Shown in pieces: positions 50,394 to 58,605 of a stretch of 64,000 nt of DNA. The DNA lies in contig CAWHZZ010000001.1 of NCBI GenBank assembly GCA_963833965.1, positions 682,001-746,000 on the forward strand, read 5' to 3'. Made by a program: the position numbers and the translations under genes. The DNA is from CAJCIW01 sp963833965. Lineage in GTDB: Bacteria; Chlamydiota; Chlamydiia; Chlamydiales; Rhabdochlamydiaceae. Below the pieces are notes generated by a model. It did no database searches. It saw only the letters and a program-made list of their open reading frames with translations, and was not told the origin of the DNA. The first letter of the stretch is position 1, and every line of letters starts with the position of its first letter.

Positions 50394-51307
50394 AGAACAA
50401 ATTGCCGATCAACCCTGAGTCGTATGAAGATGAAGATGCGCCTCGGGGAAGATTCCCCTCTTGGCTGCACCGCAATCTTCCCAAGGGCTCGAATCTTTTC
50501 AAGACGAACGCGATTTTGTCCAAATATCGGTTAAACACCGTCTGCGAAGAGGCCAAATGCCCGAATCGCTTCGAGTGCTATTCCAATAGGACTGCGACGT
50601 TCCTAGCCCTCGGCAAAGCCTGCACGCGCAATTGCGGCTTTTGCGACATCGACTTCACTAAAACCCCTAAAAAGCCCGAGACTGACGAGCCTGCCCGCAT
50701 CGCCGGCTCTGTGAAAGAACTTGGGCTGCAGCACGTCGTGATCACGATGGTCGCCCGCGACGATCTTCCCGATCAAGGGGCGGGGCACATCGCAGAGATC
50801 ATCCGCACGGTCCGGGCGGAATGCCCAGGGGTCTCCATTGAAGTGTTGACCTCCGATTTTTCTGGCGTCCCATCTTCACTGGACACCGTCCTCAAGGAGA
50901 TGCCCGACGTCTTCAATCATAACATTGAGACTGTGCGCGAACTGACGCCACGCGTCCGGCACAGGGCCACGTACGACCGCACGCTTTCTGTCTTAAGCTA
51001 TGCCAAAGCATCGGGGCTTGCTGGCCACATCAAATCGGGGATGATGGTCGGCCTCGGCGAAACACTCTCACAAGTCGAACAGACGATCTCAGACCTCCAC
51101 CAGGCGGGATGCGATATCATCACCATCGGGCAGTACCTTCAGCCCGGCCAAAAAAAACTTCTCGTTAAAAAATTTGTCACCCCTGCGCAATTTAAGCATT
51201 ATGAGGAATACGGCCATTCGATCGGCGTCAAGCAGATGTACTGCGGGCCTTTCGTCAGGTCGAGCTATCATGCGCATGAAGTGAAAGATCTCGCTGCAAG
51301 AACTTAA
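50390..51307 (+). CDS. lipA: Lipoyl synthase
   Basis: 305 aa from the ATG at 50390, which overlaps the lpdA stop (ATGA). It is a radical SAM enzyme that inserts two sulfurs into protein-bound octanoate. Seen: the auxiliary-cluster Cys CEEAKCPNRFEC (Cys52, 57, 63), the radical SAM motif CTRNCGFC (Cys78, 82, 85), NHNIETVRELTPRVRHRATYDR, KSGMMVGLGET, and the C-terminal PFVRSSYHA with the ligand Ser. The length is typical. It makes the cofactor for the lipoyl domains that LpdA reoxidises. Confidence 0.97.
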   Translation: MKNKLPINPESYEDEDAPRGRFPSWLHRNLPKGSNLFKTNAILSKYRLNTVCEEAKCPNRFECYSNRTATFLALGKACTRNCGFCDIDFTKTPKKPETDEPARIAGSVKELGLQHVVITMVARDDLPDQGAGHIAEIIRTVRAECPGVSIEVLTSDFSGVPSSLDTVLKEMPDVFNHNIETVRELTPRVRHRATYDRTLSVLSYAKASGLAGHIKSGMMVGLGETLSQVEQTISDLHQAGCDIITIGQYLQPGQKKLLVKKFVTPAQFKHYEEYGHSIGVKQMYCGPFVRSSYHAHEVKDLAART

Positions 51308-51479
51308 AATCAATATCCTCGCTCTTCCTTGAAACAAACAACTGACTATTCCCTGTGCTATCAATTCTATTTCGACAAAAATCGAATTGATCTGTAATTA
51401 AATAATATGATATAAAAATTTATTGAGAGCGCTATGCGAGGTCTTCGTGTCCCCGGCCAAGCCCAAAAAGAAAGAGATC

Positions 51480-52751
51480 ATGGACAAAGTCGCCACGATT
51501 ATTTTAGCTGGCGGCCAAGGAACGCGCCTGTACCCGTTGACCCAAACCCGTTGCAAGCCAGCGGTTTGCTTTGGAGGTCGCTACCGGCTGATCGACATTC
51601 CTATCTCCAATTCGATCAACGCCCATATTCAGCGAATATTTGTCATTTCTCAATACTTTGCCTCCTCTTTGCAGCAGCATATCCTTGAAACCTATCGGTT
51701 GGATTACTTCCGCCAGTCACAAATTCAGATGCTCTGCCCTGAAGAGACCCTTCACCGGAAGGTATGGTTCAAAGGAACAGCCGATGCTGTCAGACAAAAT
51801 TTGGAACATTTGGAAAAAACTAACGCTGAGTACTTTCTGATTCTTTCTGGAGATCAACTCTACAACATGAATTTTACTGAGATGCTCCAGTTCGCGATCA
51901 AAGAGGACGCCGACATGGTCATCGCTTCCATTCCCGTCGAAGAGAGAGAAGCGAAGAGAATGGGGCTTCTCAAAATCGATTCTTCCTGCCGGGCTCTTGA
52001 TTTCTTCGAGAAACCTTCCGATCCCGCGATATTAAAAAAATTCGCCCTTGAGCCTTCTTTTCTAAAAGGACATCACATCACCCATCCCGACGCCCTCCAT
52101 TATTTGGGTTCGATGGGAATCTATATCTTCAAGCGGAAAGCTTTATTCGAACTGGTGAAAGAAAAAGGCGACGATTTTGGGAAGGAATTGATCCCAATTC
52201 AATTCAAGAAAGGAAAAACGGCAGCCTATGTTTATAAGGGCTATTGGGAAGATATCGGCACCATCGCGTCCTATTATGAAGCAAACTTAGCCCTGACCCA
52301 AAGGGAGCATTGCTTGAACACTTACGACGAGCACAATCCCATCTTCACCCACCCACATAACTTGCCAAGCCCCTTAATCAGAGACACGGTCGTCAACCGT
52401 TCGATCATCAGCCAAGGCTCCATCATCGATGCTAAAGAGGTGAGCAACAGCATTATCGGCATCAGGATCAACGTTAAAAAAGGGTCCGTCATCCGGGACT
52501 CCATCATTTTAGGGACATTGTTCAATGAGCCTTTTCTGAATGAGGAAGATCTTATGCCGAGGAACTCCTCCGTAGGAGAGAACTGCTTGATCGAGAAGGC
52601 GATTCTCGATGAGCATACGACCATCGGCAACAATGTTCAGCTCGTCAATAAAAAAAATCAGCAAAAATATGACGGGGATGGCATTTTTATACGCGATGGC
52701 ATTATCATCGTGACATCGGGGACGCATGTTCCTGATGGTTTCATTCTATGA
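51480..52751 (+). CDS. glgC: Glucose-1-phosphate adenylyltransferase (ADP-glucose pyrophosphorylase)
   Basis: 423 aa from the ATG at 51480; a TTG at 51423 would add 19 residues and has no better site, so the start is not certain. It makes ADP-glucose for glycogen synthesis. Seen: ATIILAGGQGTRLYPLTQTR (5-24), KPAVCFGGRYRLIDIPISNS, YFLILSGDQLY, MGIYIFKRKAL, the YWEDIGTIASYYEANLAL segment, and a C-terminal left-handed helix (SIIGIRINVKKGSVIRDSII). Chlamydiae are known to store glycogen. The stop overlaps the metallophosphoesterase ATG by 4 nt. Confidence 0.95.
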   Translation: MDKVATIILAGGQGTRLYPLTQTRCKPAVCFGGRYRLIDIPISNSINAHIQRIFVISQYFASSLQQHILETYRLDYFRQSQIQMLCPEETLHRKVWFKGTADAVRQNLEHLEKTNAEYFLILSGDQLYNMNFTEMLQFAIKEDADMVIASIPVEEREAKRMGLLKIDSSCRALDFFEKPSDPAILKKFALEPSFLKGHHITHPDALHYLGSMGIYIFKRKALFELVKEKGDDFGKELIPIQFKKGKTAAYVYKGYWEDIGTIASYYEANLALTQREHCLNTYDEHNPIFTHPHNLPSPLIRDTVVNRSIISQGSIIDAKEVSNSIIGIRINVKKGSVIRDSIILGTLFNEPFLNEEDLMPRNSSVGENCLIEKAILDEHTTIGNNVQLVNKKNQQKYDGDGIFIRDGIIIVTSGTHVPDGFIL

Positions 52752-53542
52752 CAATCTGGGTTCTTTCCGATCTGCACCTCGCCTTGAGCGTTCCTGAAAA
52801 AACAATGGAAGATTTCGGGCCTGCCTGGCACAACTACACCGAGAAAATCGCCGACAACTGGAAAAAACTCGTTTCCCCAAACGACCTCGTCCTCATCCCC
52901 GGAGATATTTGTTGGGCCAAGCACTTGGAAGAGGCCATTATCGACTTGCAGTGGATCGATGCCTTGCCAGGCACAAAACTGCTGCTTCGCGGCAACCACG
53001 ATTATTGGTGGGCCTCTTCGGCAAAGATGGCCAAAGTCATGCCCCCCTCGATTCACTTTATTCAAAATAGCGTCTTTCTCTGGAATGATGCCGCCATCGG
53101 CGGTAGTCGATTATGGGACACGAGCGAATACTCCTTTGAGCGCTACATCGAGTTCCAAGAAAACCCGCGCGCGCGCGTAAAAGCCCCAGAGGAGCTCTCT
53201 CATAAAAAAGAGGAAGAGGAAAAAATTTTCGCCCGCGAGCTCGAGCGACTGAAATTAAGCCTCTCCCAAATCCCCAAAAGCAGCAAAATTAAGATCGCGA
53301 TGACTCACTACCCTCCCGTCAGCGCCGATCTCGACCCATCCAAAGCCTCGCGCCTCCTGGAAGAGTATCAGATGCAGTATTGCGTCTTTGGCCATTTGCA
53401 CAATGTGCGCAAAGGGGCACTTCCCTTCGGCGAAGCGCGCGGGGTCAAGTACATCTTCGCTTCTTGCGACTACTTGGATTTTGTTCCGATGAAAATTTTA
53501 TCCCCTGACACGAGAAAACTCGGCCCTTCAGGGCCGAGATGA
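52748..53542 (+). CDS. Calcineurin-like metallophosphoesterase
   Basis: A 264-aa cytoplasmic phosphoesterase with the five metal-binding blocks: SDLHLA (Asp8, His10), IPGDICWAK, LRGNHDYWW, MTHYPP and FGHLHNV. The conserved pairs GDICW and GNHDYWW are typical of the YkuE-unrelated, uncharacterised MPE group found next to various metabolic genes. The substrate is unknown. It is translationally coupled to glgC by a 4-nt overlap. The last codons lie in a perfect hairpin at 53519-53538, which could be its terminator or the left end of the IS605 element. Confidence 0.88.
   Translation: MTIWVLSDLHLALSVPEKTMEDFGPAWHNYTEKIADNWKKLVSPNDLVLIPGDICWAKHLEEAIIDLQWIDALPGTKLLLRGNHDYWWASSAKMAKVMPPSIHFIQNSVFLWNDAAIGGSRLWDTSEYSFERYIEFQENPRARVKAPEELSHKKEEEEKIFARELERLKLSLSQIPKSSKIKIAMTHYPPVSADLDPSKASRLLEEYQMQYCVFGHLHNVRKGALPFGEARGVKYIFASCDYLDFVPMKILSPDTRKLGPSGPR
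53519..53538 (+). repeat. Hairpin at the left side of the IS200/IS605 element
   Basis: A perfect 8-bp stem CTCGGCCC / GGGCCGAG with loop TTCA. It has the same CC-TTCA-GG centre as the hairpin on the right side of the element (55169-55190) and as the hairpin in the tandem array at 703-1240. It overlaps the end of the metallophosphoesterase gene and lacks a T tract, so I favour an IS end structure over a terminator, without certainty. Confidence 0.5.
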
Positions 53543-53556
53543 ATCGTGCACCCGGA

Positions 53557-53973
53557 TCATGAAGGAGATTCCTGGCCTTCAATATACTGTCGAATAATTT
53601 CGATCGAAGCTCCGCCACAAGAGCCAGCAAAATAACTTGGCGACCAAAGATTTTTGCCCCATAGAGCTTGCTGAATAGAAGGGTATCCTTTGTTTCGCAA
53701 GAGCCTTGAGGAAACTCCCTTTAGAGAATTGACAAGCTTTGAAACAGATATTTTTGGTGGATAATTGACAAGCAAATGTACGTGGTCTAGTTCACCATCA
53801 AATTCTACCAGCATTGCTCCAAAATCCTTACACACGCTCGCAAAGATCAATTTCAATTCTCTCATCACTTCTTGAGTAAACACTCTTCTTCTGTATTTGG
53901 TAACAAAGACCAAATGCACATGCATGGCAAATACGCATGTTCTACCATGTCTTAATTCTGTTGACTTTTTCAT
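53557..53973 (-). CDS. tnpA: IS200/IS605 transposase TnpA (Y1 HUH)
   Basis: A 138-aa single-strand transposase. Seen: HLVFVTKYRRRVF, LDHVHLLVNYPP with the HUH pair His64 and His66, the SSRLLRNKGYP helix, LWSPSYFAGSCGG, and the nucleophile Tyr130 in EIIRQYIEGQ. All active-site residues are present and the length is normal, so it is probably functional. It is divergent from tnpB. Confidence 0.95.
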   Translation of the reverse strand: MKKSTELRHGRTCVFAMHVHLVFVTKYRRRVFTQEVMRELKLIFASVCKDFGAMLVEFDGELDHVHLLVNYPPKISVSKLVNSLKGVSSRLLRNKGYPSIQQALWGKNLWSPSYFAGSCGGASIEIIRQYIEGQESPS

Positions 53974-53996
53974 AGGCCAAATTTTAGCATTGATGC

Positions 53997-55148
53997 ATGC
54001 TTTTGAAGAAGGGATTTAAATACCGTCTAGATCCAACAGATAAACAAAGCCAATTGTTTGCGCAGTTTGCCGGAGCTTGCCGCTTTCTCTATAATAGAGG
54101 CTTGGAACAGAGAAAAACCGCCTACGAGAAAGAGGGAAAATCGGTCAAATATTTCGAACAAAACAATGAACTTGTGTCTCTCAAAAAACAAGAAGCCACC
54201 CTCTGGCTTAAAGACGTTCATTCTCAAGTCCTCCAGCAATCTCTCAAGAACCTCGACACCGCATTTCAAAACTTCTTTCAAAATGTAAAAACAGGCAAAA
54301 AACCGGGGTTTCCTCGCTTTAAATGCAAAGGAGTCCGAGACAGTTTTCGATATCCACAAGGGATCAAAGTTGAAGGAGAAAATGTCTATTTACCAAAAAT
54401 TGGTTGGGTGCGATTCCGCAAATCCCGAGAAATTGAAGGAGAAATTAAACAGACCACTATTCTTCGAGAAGGAGAACACTGGTATGTTTCTTTTTCCACA
54501 GAGAGAGAAATTGTAGACCCCGCTCCTGTACCTTTGCAGGAGGAAAGAACTGTCGGCATCGATATGGGGCTTAAAACTTTTGCCACCATGGCAACGGGTA
54601 CAGCAAACAAACCGATATATGTTTCCAATCCTCGTTTTCTAACTCAATACTTGCCAAGGCTGCGTGTCCTTGCAAGACGCCTGTCCAAAAAAGTGAAATT
54701 TAGCAAAAACTGGCTAAAAGCCAAAAAGCAGCTCTCAAAGCTGCATACCCGCATTAAACGTTGCAGAGAAGATTTTGCGCATAAACTTTCCACTTCTGTA
54801 GTCAAAAGCCACGACATCATTTGTGTAGAGGGTCTGCGTATTGCCAATCTGCTGGAAAAAGGGACCAAGAGCCTATCTCGGTCCATCGCTGACGCAAGTT
54901 GGCGTTTTTTCTTAAGGTGCTTAGAATACAAGGCTAAAGAACGAGGAAAGCATTTTGTCGAGACAGGGAAATTTTTTCCAAGCACCCAAACATGCAGTCA
55001 ATGCGGCGCAAGAAAAAACATGAAATTAAGTGATCGAGAGTATCGGTGCGATACTTGTTCAATGGTCGTAGAACGCGACCTGAACAGTGCGATCGTAGAA
55101 AAGGCCGCCGGGATGTCGGTCTTAAAAGCTTGCGGAGCTATTCCTTGA
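53997..55148 (+). CDS. tnpB: TnpB RNA-guided nuclease of IS605 type
   Basis: A 383-aa protein. Seen: N-terminal KGFKYRLDPTDKQSQLFAQF, RYPQGIKVEGENVYLPKIGW (WED-like), RuvC catalytic residues Asp189 (VGIDMGLK), Glu278 (CVEGL) and Asp361 (ERDLNSA), and the zinc finger CSQC...CDTC (Cys333, 336, 351, 354). TnpB proteins are known to cut DNA guided by an RNA taken from the element's 3' end. All key residues are present. The guide RNA would cover the end of this gene and the hairpin at 55169-55190. Confidence 0.95.
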   Translation: MLLKKGFKYRLDPTDKQSQLFAQFAGACRFLYNRGLEQRKTAYEKEGKSVKYFEQNNELVSLKKQEATLWLKDVHSQVLQQSLKNLDTAFQNFFQNVKTGKKPGFPRFKCKGVRDSFRYPQGIKVEGENVYLPKIGWVRFRKSREIEGEIKQTTILREGEHWYVSFSTEREIVDPAPVPLQEERTVGIDMGLKTFATMATGTANKPIYVSNPRFLTQYLPRLRVLARRLSKKVKFSKNWLKAKKQLSKLHTRIKRCREDFAHKLSTSVVKSHDIICVEGLRIANLLEKGTKSLSRSIADASWRFFLRCLEYKAKERGKHFVETGKFFPSTQTCSQCGARKNMKLSDREYRCDTCSMVVERDLNSAIVEKAAGMSVLKACGAIP

Positions 55149-55168
55149 GGAGAGCGATGAAGCAAGAA

Positions 55169-55190
55169 TCTCTCGCCTTCAGGCGAGAGA
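55169..55190 (+). repeat. Right-end hairpin of the IS605 element
   Basis: A perfect 9-bp stem TCTCTCGCC / GGCGAGAGA with loop TTCA, 20 nt after the tnpB stop. In this family the right end hairpin is bound by TnpA and the same region forms the 3' scaffold of the TnpB guide RNA; the guide would be the sequence just beyond the element end. Confidence 0.75.
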
Positions 55191-55193
55191 GGT

Positions 55194-56180
55194 TCAAGAC
55201 ATTAGATGCGCGACCCTTGAGAGCGCTTCATCGGCAGGATGAAGCGGGGCTTCGGGCGCGCGCCCGGAGCGCGCTTGCAATAAATTCTTAACGACATTTT
55301 CTTCTTCCTCGCGGTCGAGGCATCGGTAATATTCCGCGATCATCGCCAATAGATTTTGGAATTCCTCTTCTGTTTTTAACAACGGAAGGGCCAGTTTGAC
55401 AGCCTGCATGAAGAGGCGGACATCGCCATGGCGGATTAAGCTTTCGGCCACCAGCAAGTTGAGCTCGAGGTTGGGATCTTCGGCAAGTTCTTCCAAAATT
55501 CTACCGTAAAGAATATTGGACGCTTCCAAATCGTAAAGAGCCAGTAATCGCGCCCTCAACAAATTAAATTGCCTTTTATCGCTGATGTAATCGGCAAAAG
55601 CGTCGATGAGCTCCGAACTATGTGTTTCGTTCCTCGCGATAATTTGGTCCGAGATGTAATCGAAAATGAAGCGCTCCAAATCGTGGGCACAATAGGAGGC
55701 GACTTCATTGAAAACTTGATGAGCGTCCCCTTCCTGGTCAAAGGCATCATCTAAAATGTCTTCGAGGATTCCCATAGCATGCTGCAGAGGCTCTTCGTCC
55801 TCTAGTTCGCCCCTGTCATAGAGTTCTATCAGCTGATCGAGCTCATCGCAGAAGATGGAAAGGCCGAGTTTATCGGGGATCAGCCTTCGCCAAAGTTCAA
55901 AAATCAAAAGATATGTTTGATCGCGCCCCTCGATATCTTCCTCTTCAATCCAAACATAATCGACTAGCTCTTCGGGGCTGTTGCAGTTTTCAGCATAGAG
56001 GTAAAACGCCTGCTCGTCTAAAATAAGGCCGAGCTTTTTTAAACGTGCATATAATTCTTGAATGTCGACATCGCGTAAATCTTCCACCTGCCACGGCTTA
56101 ACGTCGGCTTTACGGTCTTCCAGCCAATTAATCCTGAGAAGATTGAAAAGAGCTTTGCCTTTGAGTTGCATAGATTTCAT
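55194..56180 (-). CDS. Hypothetical acidic all-helical protein
   Basis: About 328 aa from the ATG at 56180; another ATG at 56216 would add 12 hydrophobic/basic residues, and neither has a good ribosome-binding site. The protein is rich in Glu, Asp and Leu and looks like a helical-repeat fold (ELYARLKKLGLILDEQAFYL, HQVFNEVASYCAHDLERFIF, LLVAESLIRHGDVRLFMQAV), similar in texture to TPR-type chlamydial proteins, but no motif is clear. It is divergent from the pseudopilin-like gene with overlapping 5' ends. Its stop codon lies at the right border of the IS605 element, so the insertion may have changed its tail (RARSGRAPEAPLHPADEAL). Confidence 0.65.
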   Translation of the reverse strand: MKSMQLKGKALFNLLRINWLEDRKADVKPWQVEDLRDVDIQELYARLKKLGLILDEQAFYLYAENCNSPEELVDYVWIEEEDIEGRDQTYLLIFELWRRLIPDKLGLSIFCDELDQLIELYDRGELEDEEPLQHAMGILEDILDDAFDQEGDAHQVFNEVASYCAHDLERFIFDYISDQIIARNETHSSELIDAFADYISDKRQFNLLRARLLALYDLEASNILYGRILEELAEDPNLELNLLVAESLIRHGDVRLFMQAVKLALPLLKTEEEFQNLLAMIAEYYRCLDREEEENVVKNLLQARSGRAPEAPLHPADEALSRVAHLMS

Positions 56181-56760
56181 TAGTAAACGAAGGGTAAAGA
56201 TTAGCGTTCGACGCATATCCGGTCAACGCTCTTTCCTCATGCTCGAGCTGCTCATCGCGCTTTTTTTGGTCAGTATTTGCGTGCTTCCCCTCGCAGAGAT
56301 CCCAATGAGAGCGCTTAAAGAAGAGACGAAAAGCGCTTATCGAATGCAGTTTCACCACTATGCGGATTTAGCCTTCGCCGAATTTAAAGAAAAAATTTAC
56401 CGACAAGAAATTCCCTGGAAGCAAATTTGCAGTCCGAACGAGGCTAAAAGCGAATTTCGATTAGAAAAGCCCGCGTTCGATTCTATTGGGGGGCGCAAGT
56501 TTGAGCGCAAGGCGACTTTTTACTCCGTGGGGAAAAAAGGAAAAAAGGGGGAAGAGGTTCGCTTGGTGACGTTTAAGATTTCCTTTAAAATGCAGGAAGA
56601 AAGATTTTCGCTATTTCGTGGGAAAAAAAACGAAAAAAAAGATCGATACGCGCCCCGCTCTTTCACTTATAAAATGCTTGTCGTCAAATCCAGCCCAGGC
56701 GAGCAGCAGCCATTAGAAATTCCTCCAACGACGCCCCCTAAAGGGCAAGCCCTCGGTTAA
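56143..56760 (+). CDS. Type IV pilin-like/pseudopilin protein, start uncertain
   Basis: The sequence GQRSFLMLELLIALFLVSIC matches a class III prepilin leader: a basic leader, then F-x-x-x-E with Glu5 and a hydrophobic helix; Ser instead of Gly stands before the cleavage point. The body (about 150 residues) is beta-rich with many Lys, ending in a Pro-rich tail. Such pseudopilins belong to type II secretion systems, which chlamydiae possess. No ATG lies before the leader except at 56062, deep in the divergent gene; I chose TTG at 56143 (GAGAAG upstream) but ATT at 56200 or the longer frame are possible. The only other ATG (56239) would delete the leader. Confidence 0.6.
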   Translation: MKRALPLSCIDFISKRRVKISVRRISGQRSFLMLELLIALFLVSICVLPLAEIPMRALKEETKSAYRMQFHHYADLAFAEFKEKIYRQEIPWKQICSPNEAKSEFRLEKPAFDSIGGRKFERKATFYSVGKKGKKGEEVRLVTFKISFKMQEERFSLFRGKKNEKKDRYAPRSFTYKMLVVKSSPGEQQPLEIPPTTPPKGQALG

Positions 56761-56820
56761 AAGACCGTTTTGACAAAAATTGTCTTAAATTCATATCCTT
56801 CCTAAAACCCAACTCACAAG

Positions 56821-58605
56821 ATGTTCAAACAAGCACTTGTTTTGCTGTATGCGATGCTGCTTGCCAACCTAGGCCATGGCAAAGGCTACCCCGATTATCA
56901 GGAATGCACACTTGAAAATGCAAAGCTGATCTGTTTTCCTCAGAGTTCTTCACCCGGTTCTTATTTGCACCCGTCCGTTTTGACGTACATTGACAAGAAA
57001 CAGGTTTCTTCGATCTTTGAAATTGGAAGCCGTGATGCGCTCGACGCCATTCGTCTAAGCCTATTTTACAAGCGTCATGTCTATGCGTTCGAGTGCAACC
57101 CTGAATGCCTCGTCCTTTGCAAGCTCAATGCTGAACAAACTCCCAATGTGACCCTTGTTGATAAGGCTCTGTGGGATGGCGATGGGGAGATCGATTTTTA
57201 TCCTATTCTCAATCGCGAAGGAAAGATCCACGACCCTGGTTCATCCTCATGCTTCCAATTACTTTCCAAACACCACGAGCATTACTCCCAAGCAAAAATT
57301 TCCGTTCCAGCCATTCGCCTGGATCAATGGATGAATGAGAACAATCTCAAGAGTGTAGATCTCATCTGCATGAGCGTCCAAGGAGCTTCGCTTAAAGTTC
57401 TCCAAGGCATGGGAAAACTCATCAAAAAAACCAAGTACATCATCACACGTTGCGAAGTCGAAAACTTATACGAGGGAGAATGCTTATTGCCAGAGCTCTC
57501 TGCCTTTCTGAAGGAAAATGGTTTTGAGAAAGTTCCAACCGATCTCCCATTTGATTACATGTTTGTGAACAAACACTGTCTCGCTCAAAAAGAGGAAAGT
57601 CGGAGTTTCTTTAGAACTTTATTCGGCTCTAGGTCGACGGATCTTACAACACAAGCCCGCCATGCCATTTCGTATGAATACTGCCCAGGGCGATTTGGCG
57701 ATAAAATTTTGGGATATTCGCATGCGCGTTATTTGAGCTATGCGACAAAGCTCCCTTTCTTAAGCCGTCCTTTTCCCAATAGCGAATTTTTAACGATCGA
57801 GTATCAGTCTATTCCCTTTGCAGAGAATGCTAAACAGTACTGCCAGATCTTTCACATTAAATCCGCAGACACTCTTGCGGAATTCTTCCGAAAGATTCAG
57901 GATCCCAACACCCCGCCTACCCTGTTTGTGGTAGATTATTTCCCTGCCGACACTTCTGAATGGGACTGGCCCTACACATGGTGGACCTCCGCCTTGGTCA
58001 TCCCTTGGAAAGAAAAGGCGTTTGCTAATTATTTGAGAAAGTCGCTGCAGCCAAAAATTCCCATTCCCGATTTTACTGTAACAGGACGCCTCAATGTCGC
58101 GGACCATATCCGTCATTTGAGCGGACCGGACACGGCTGAGGCCTCACCAAAATGTTTTCCATTAAAGATGCCCTCTTTAAATTATCACGAAAGGCAAATA
58201 CGAAGGGTCTATGAATGGAACGGTAAAAGACCCATGCATGTCTTTATTTTCAGCGATACCAAGACGCCACTGGAATTTTTAGAGCAGATAAAAGGCCGCT
58301 TTACAAGCGAGGATATCCTCTTTAACATCCAAGCTTTGGAAAAGCCAGATGTCAATTATGTCGTCCAAGATTTTTTTGCCATGCAAAAATTCGATGTTTT
58401 GATCACGACACAATCCAATCTTTCCATGATGGCTTCAAGACTAGCTGATTTCGACATGGTCATCAGTCCCGTCCATGCCGTTGGGGAATATCCGAATTCA
58501 GAAGTTGACAGGATCCAACTGATCACGAAAAAATCCGATTGGTTTCCCTATGAGCTCAATACGGTCCTGAGAGAAAATCTTCCAAATAGAGGGCCAAAAC
58601 GCTGA
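56821..58605 (+). CDS. Exported two-domain protein: FkbM-type methyltransferase plus C-terminal domain
   Basis: A 594-aa protein with a signal peptide (QALVLLYAMLLANLGHG, residues 4-20). Residues about 55-250 form an FkbM-type SAM methyltransferase: SIFEIGSRDALDAIRLSLFY, VYAFECNPECLVLCKLNAEQ, VTLVDKALWDGDGEIDFYP, and IRLDQWMNENNLKSVDLICM. Residues about 280-590 are a second domain with CPGRFGDKILGYSHARYLSY, VFIFSDTKTPLEFLEQI and LITTQSNLSMMASRLADF, which recalls GT-B glycosyl-(fucosyl-)transferases without a firm match. The next gene starts at or just after its stop. An export signal on such a cofactor-dependent enzyme is unusual. Confidence 0.75.
   Translation: MFKQALVLLYAMLLANLGHGKGYPDYQECTLENAKLICFPQSSSPGSYLHPSVLTYIDKKQVSSIFEIGSRDALDAIRLSLFYKRHVYAFECNPECLVLCKLNAEQTPNVTLVDKALWDGDGEIDFYPILNREGKIHDPGSSSCFQLLSKHHEHYSQAKISVPAIRLDQWMNENNLKSVDLICMSVQGASLKVLQGMGKLIKKTKYIITRCEVENLYEGECLLPELSAFLKENGFEKVPTDLPFDYMFVNKHCLAQKEESRSFFRTLFGSRSTDLTTQARHAISYEYCPGRFGDKILGYSHARYLSYATKLPFLSRPFPNSEFLTIEYQSIPFAENAKQYCQIFHIKSADTLAEFFRKIQDPNTPPTLFVVDYFPADTSEWDWPYTWWTSALVIPWKEKAFANYLRKSLQPKIPIPDFTVTGRLNVADHIRHLSGPDTAEASPKCFPLKMPSLNYHERQIRRVYEWNGKRPMHVFIFSDTKTPLEFLEQIKGRFTSEDILFNIQALEKPDVNYVVQDFFAMQKFDVLITTQSNLSMMASRLADFDMVISPVHAVGEYPNSEVDRIQLITKKSDWFPYELNTVLRENLPNRGPKR

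Larger units (their letters stand above)
53519..55198. mobile_element. IS200/IS605-family element with divergent tnpA and tnpB
   Basis: It contains intact tnpA (minus) and tnpB (plus), divergent with a 23-bp gap, flanked by hairpins with CC-TTCA-GG centres at 53519-53538 and 55169-55190. IS605 elements have no terminal inverted repeats or target duplications, so the exact ends cannot be proved here. TTCAAG just right of the second hairpin is a plausible right cleavage site by analogy with TCAA in IS608. The element sits between the metallophosphoesterase gene and a convergent hypothetical gene whose stop overlaps the right border. Confidence 0.75.
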
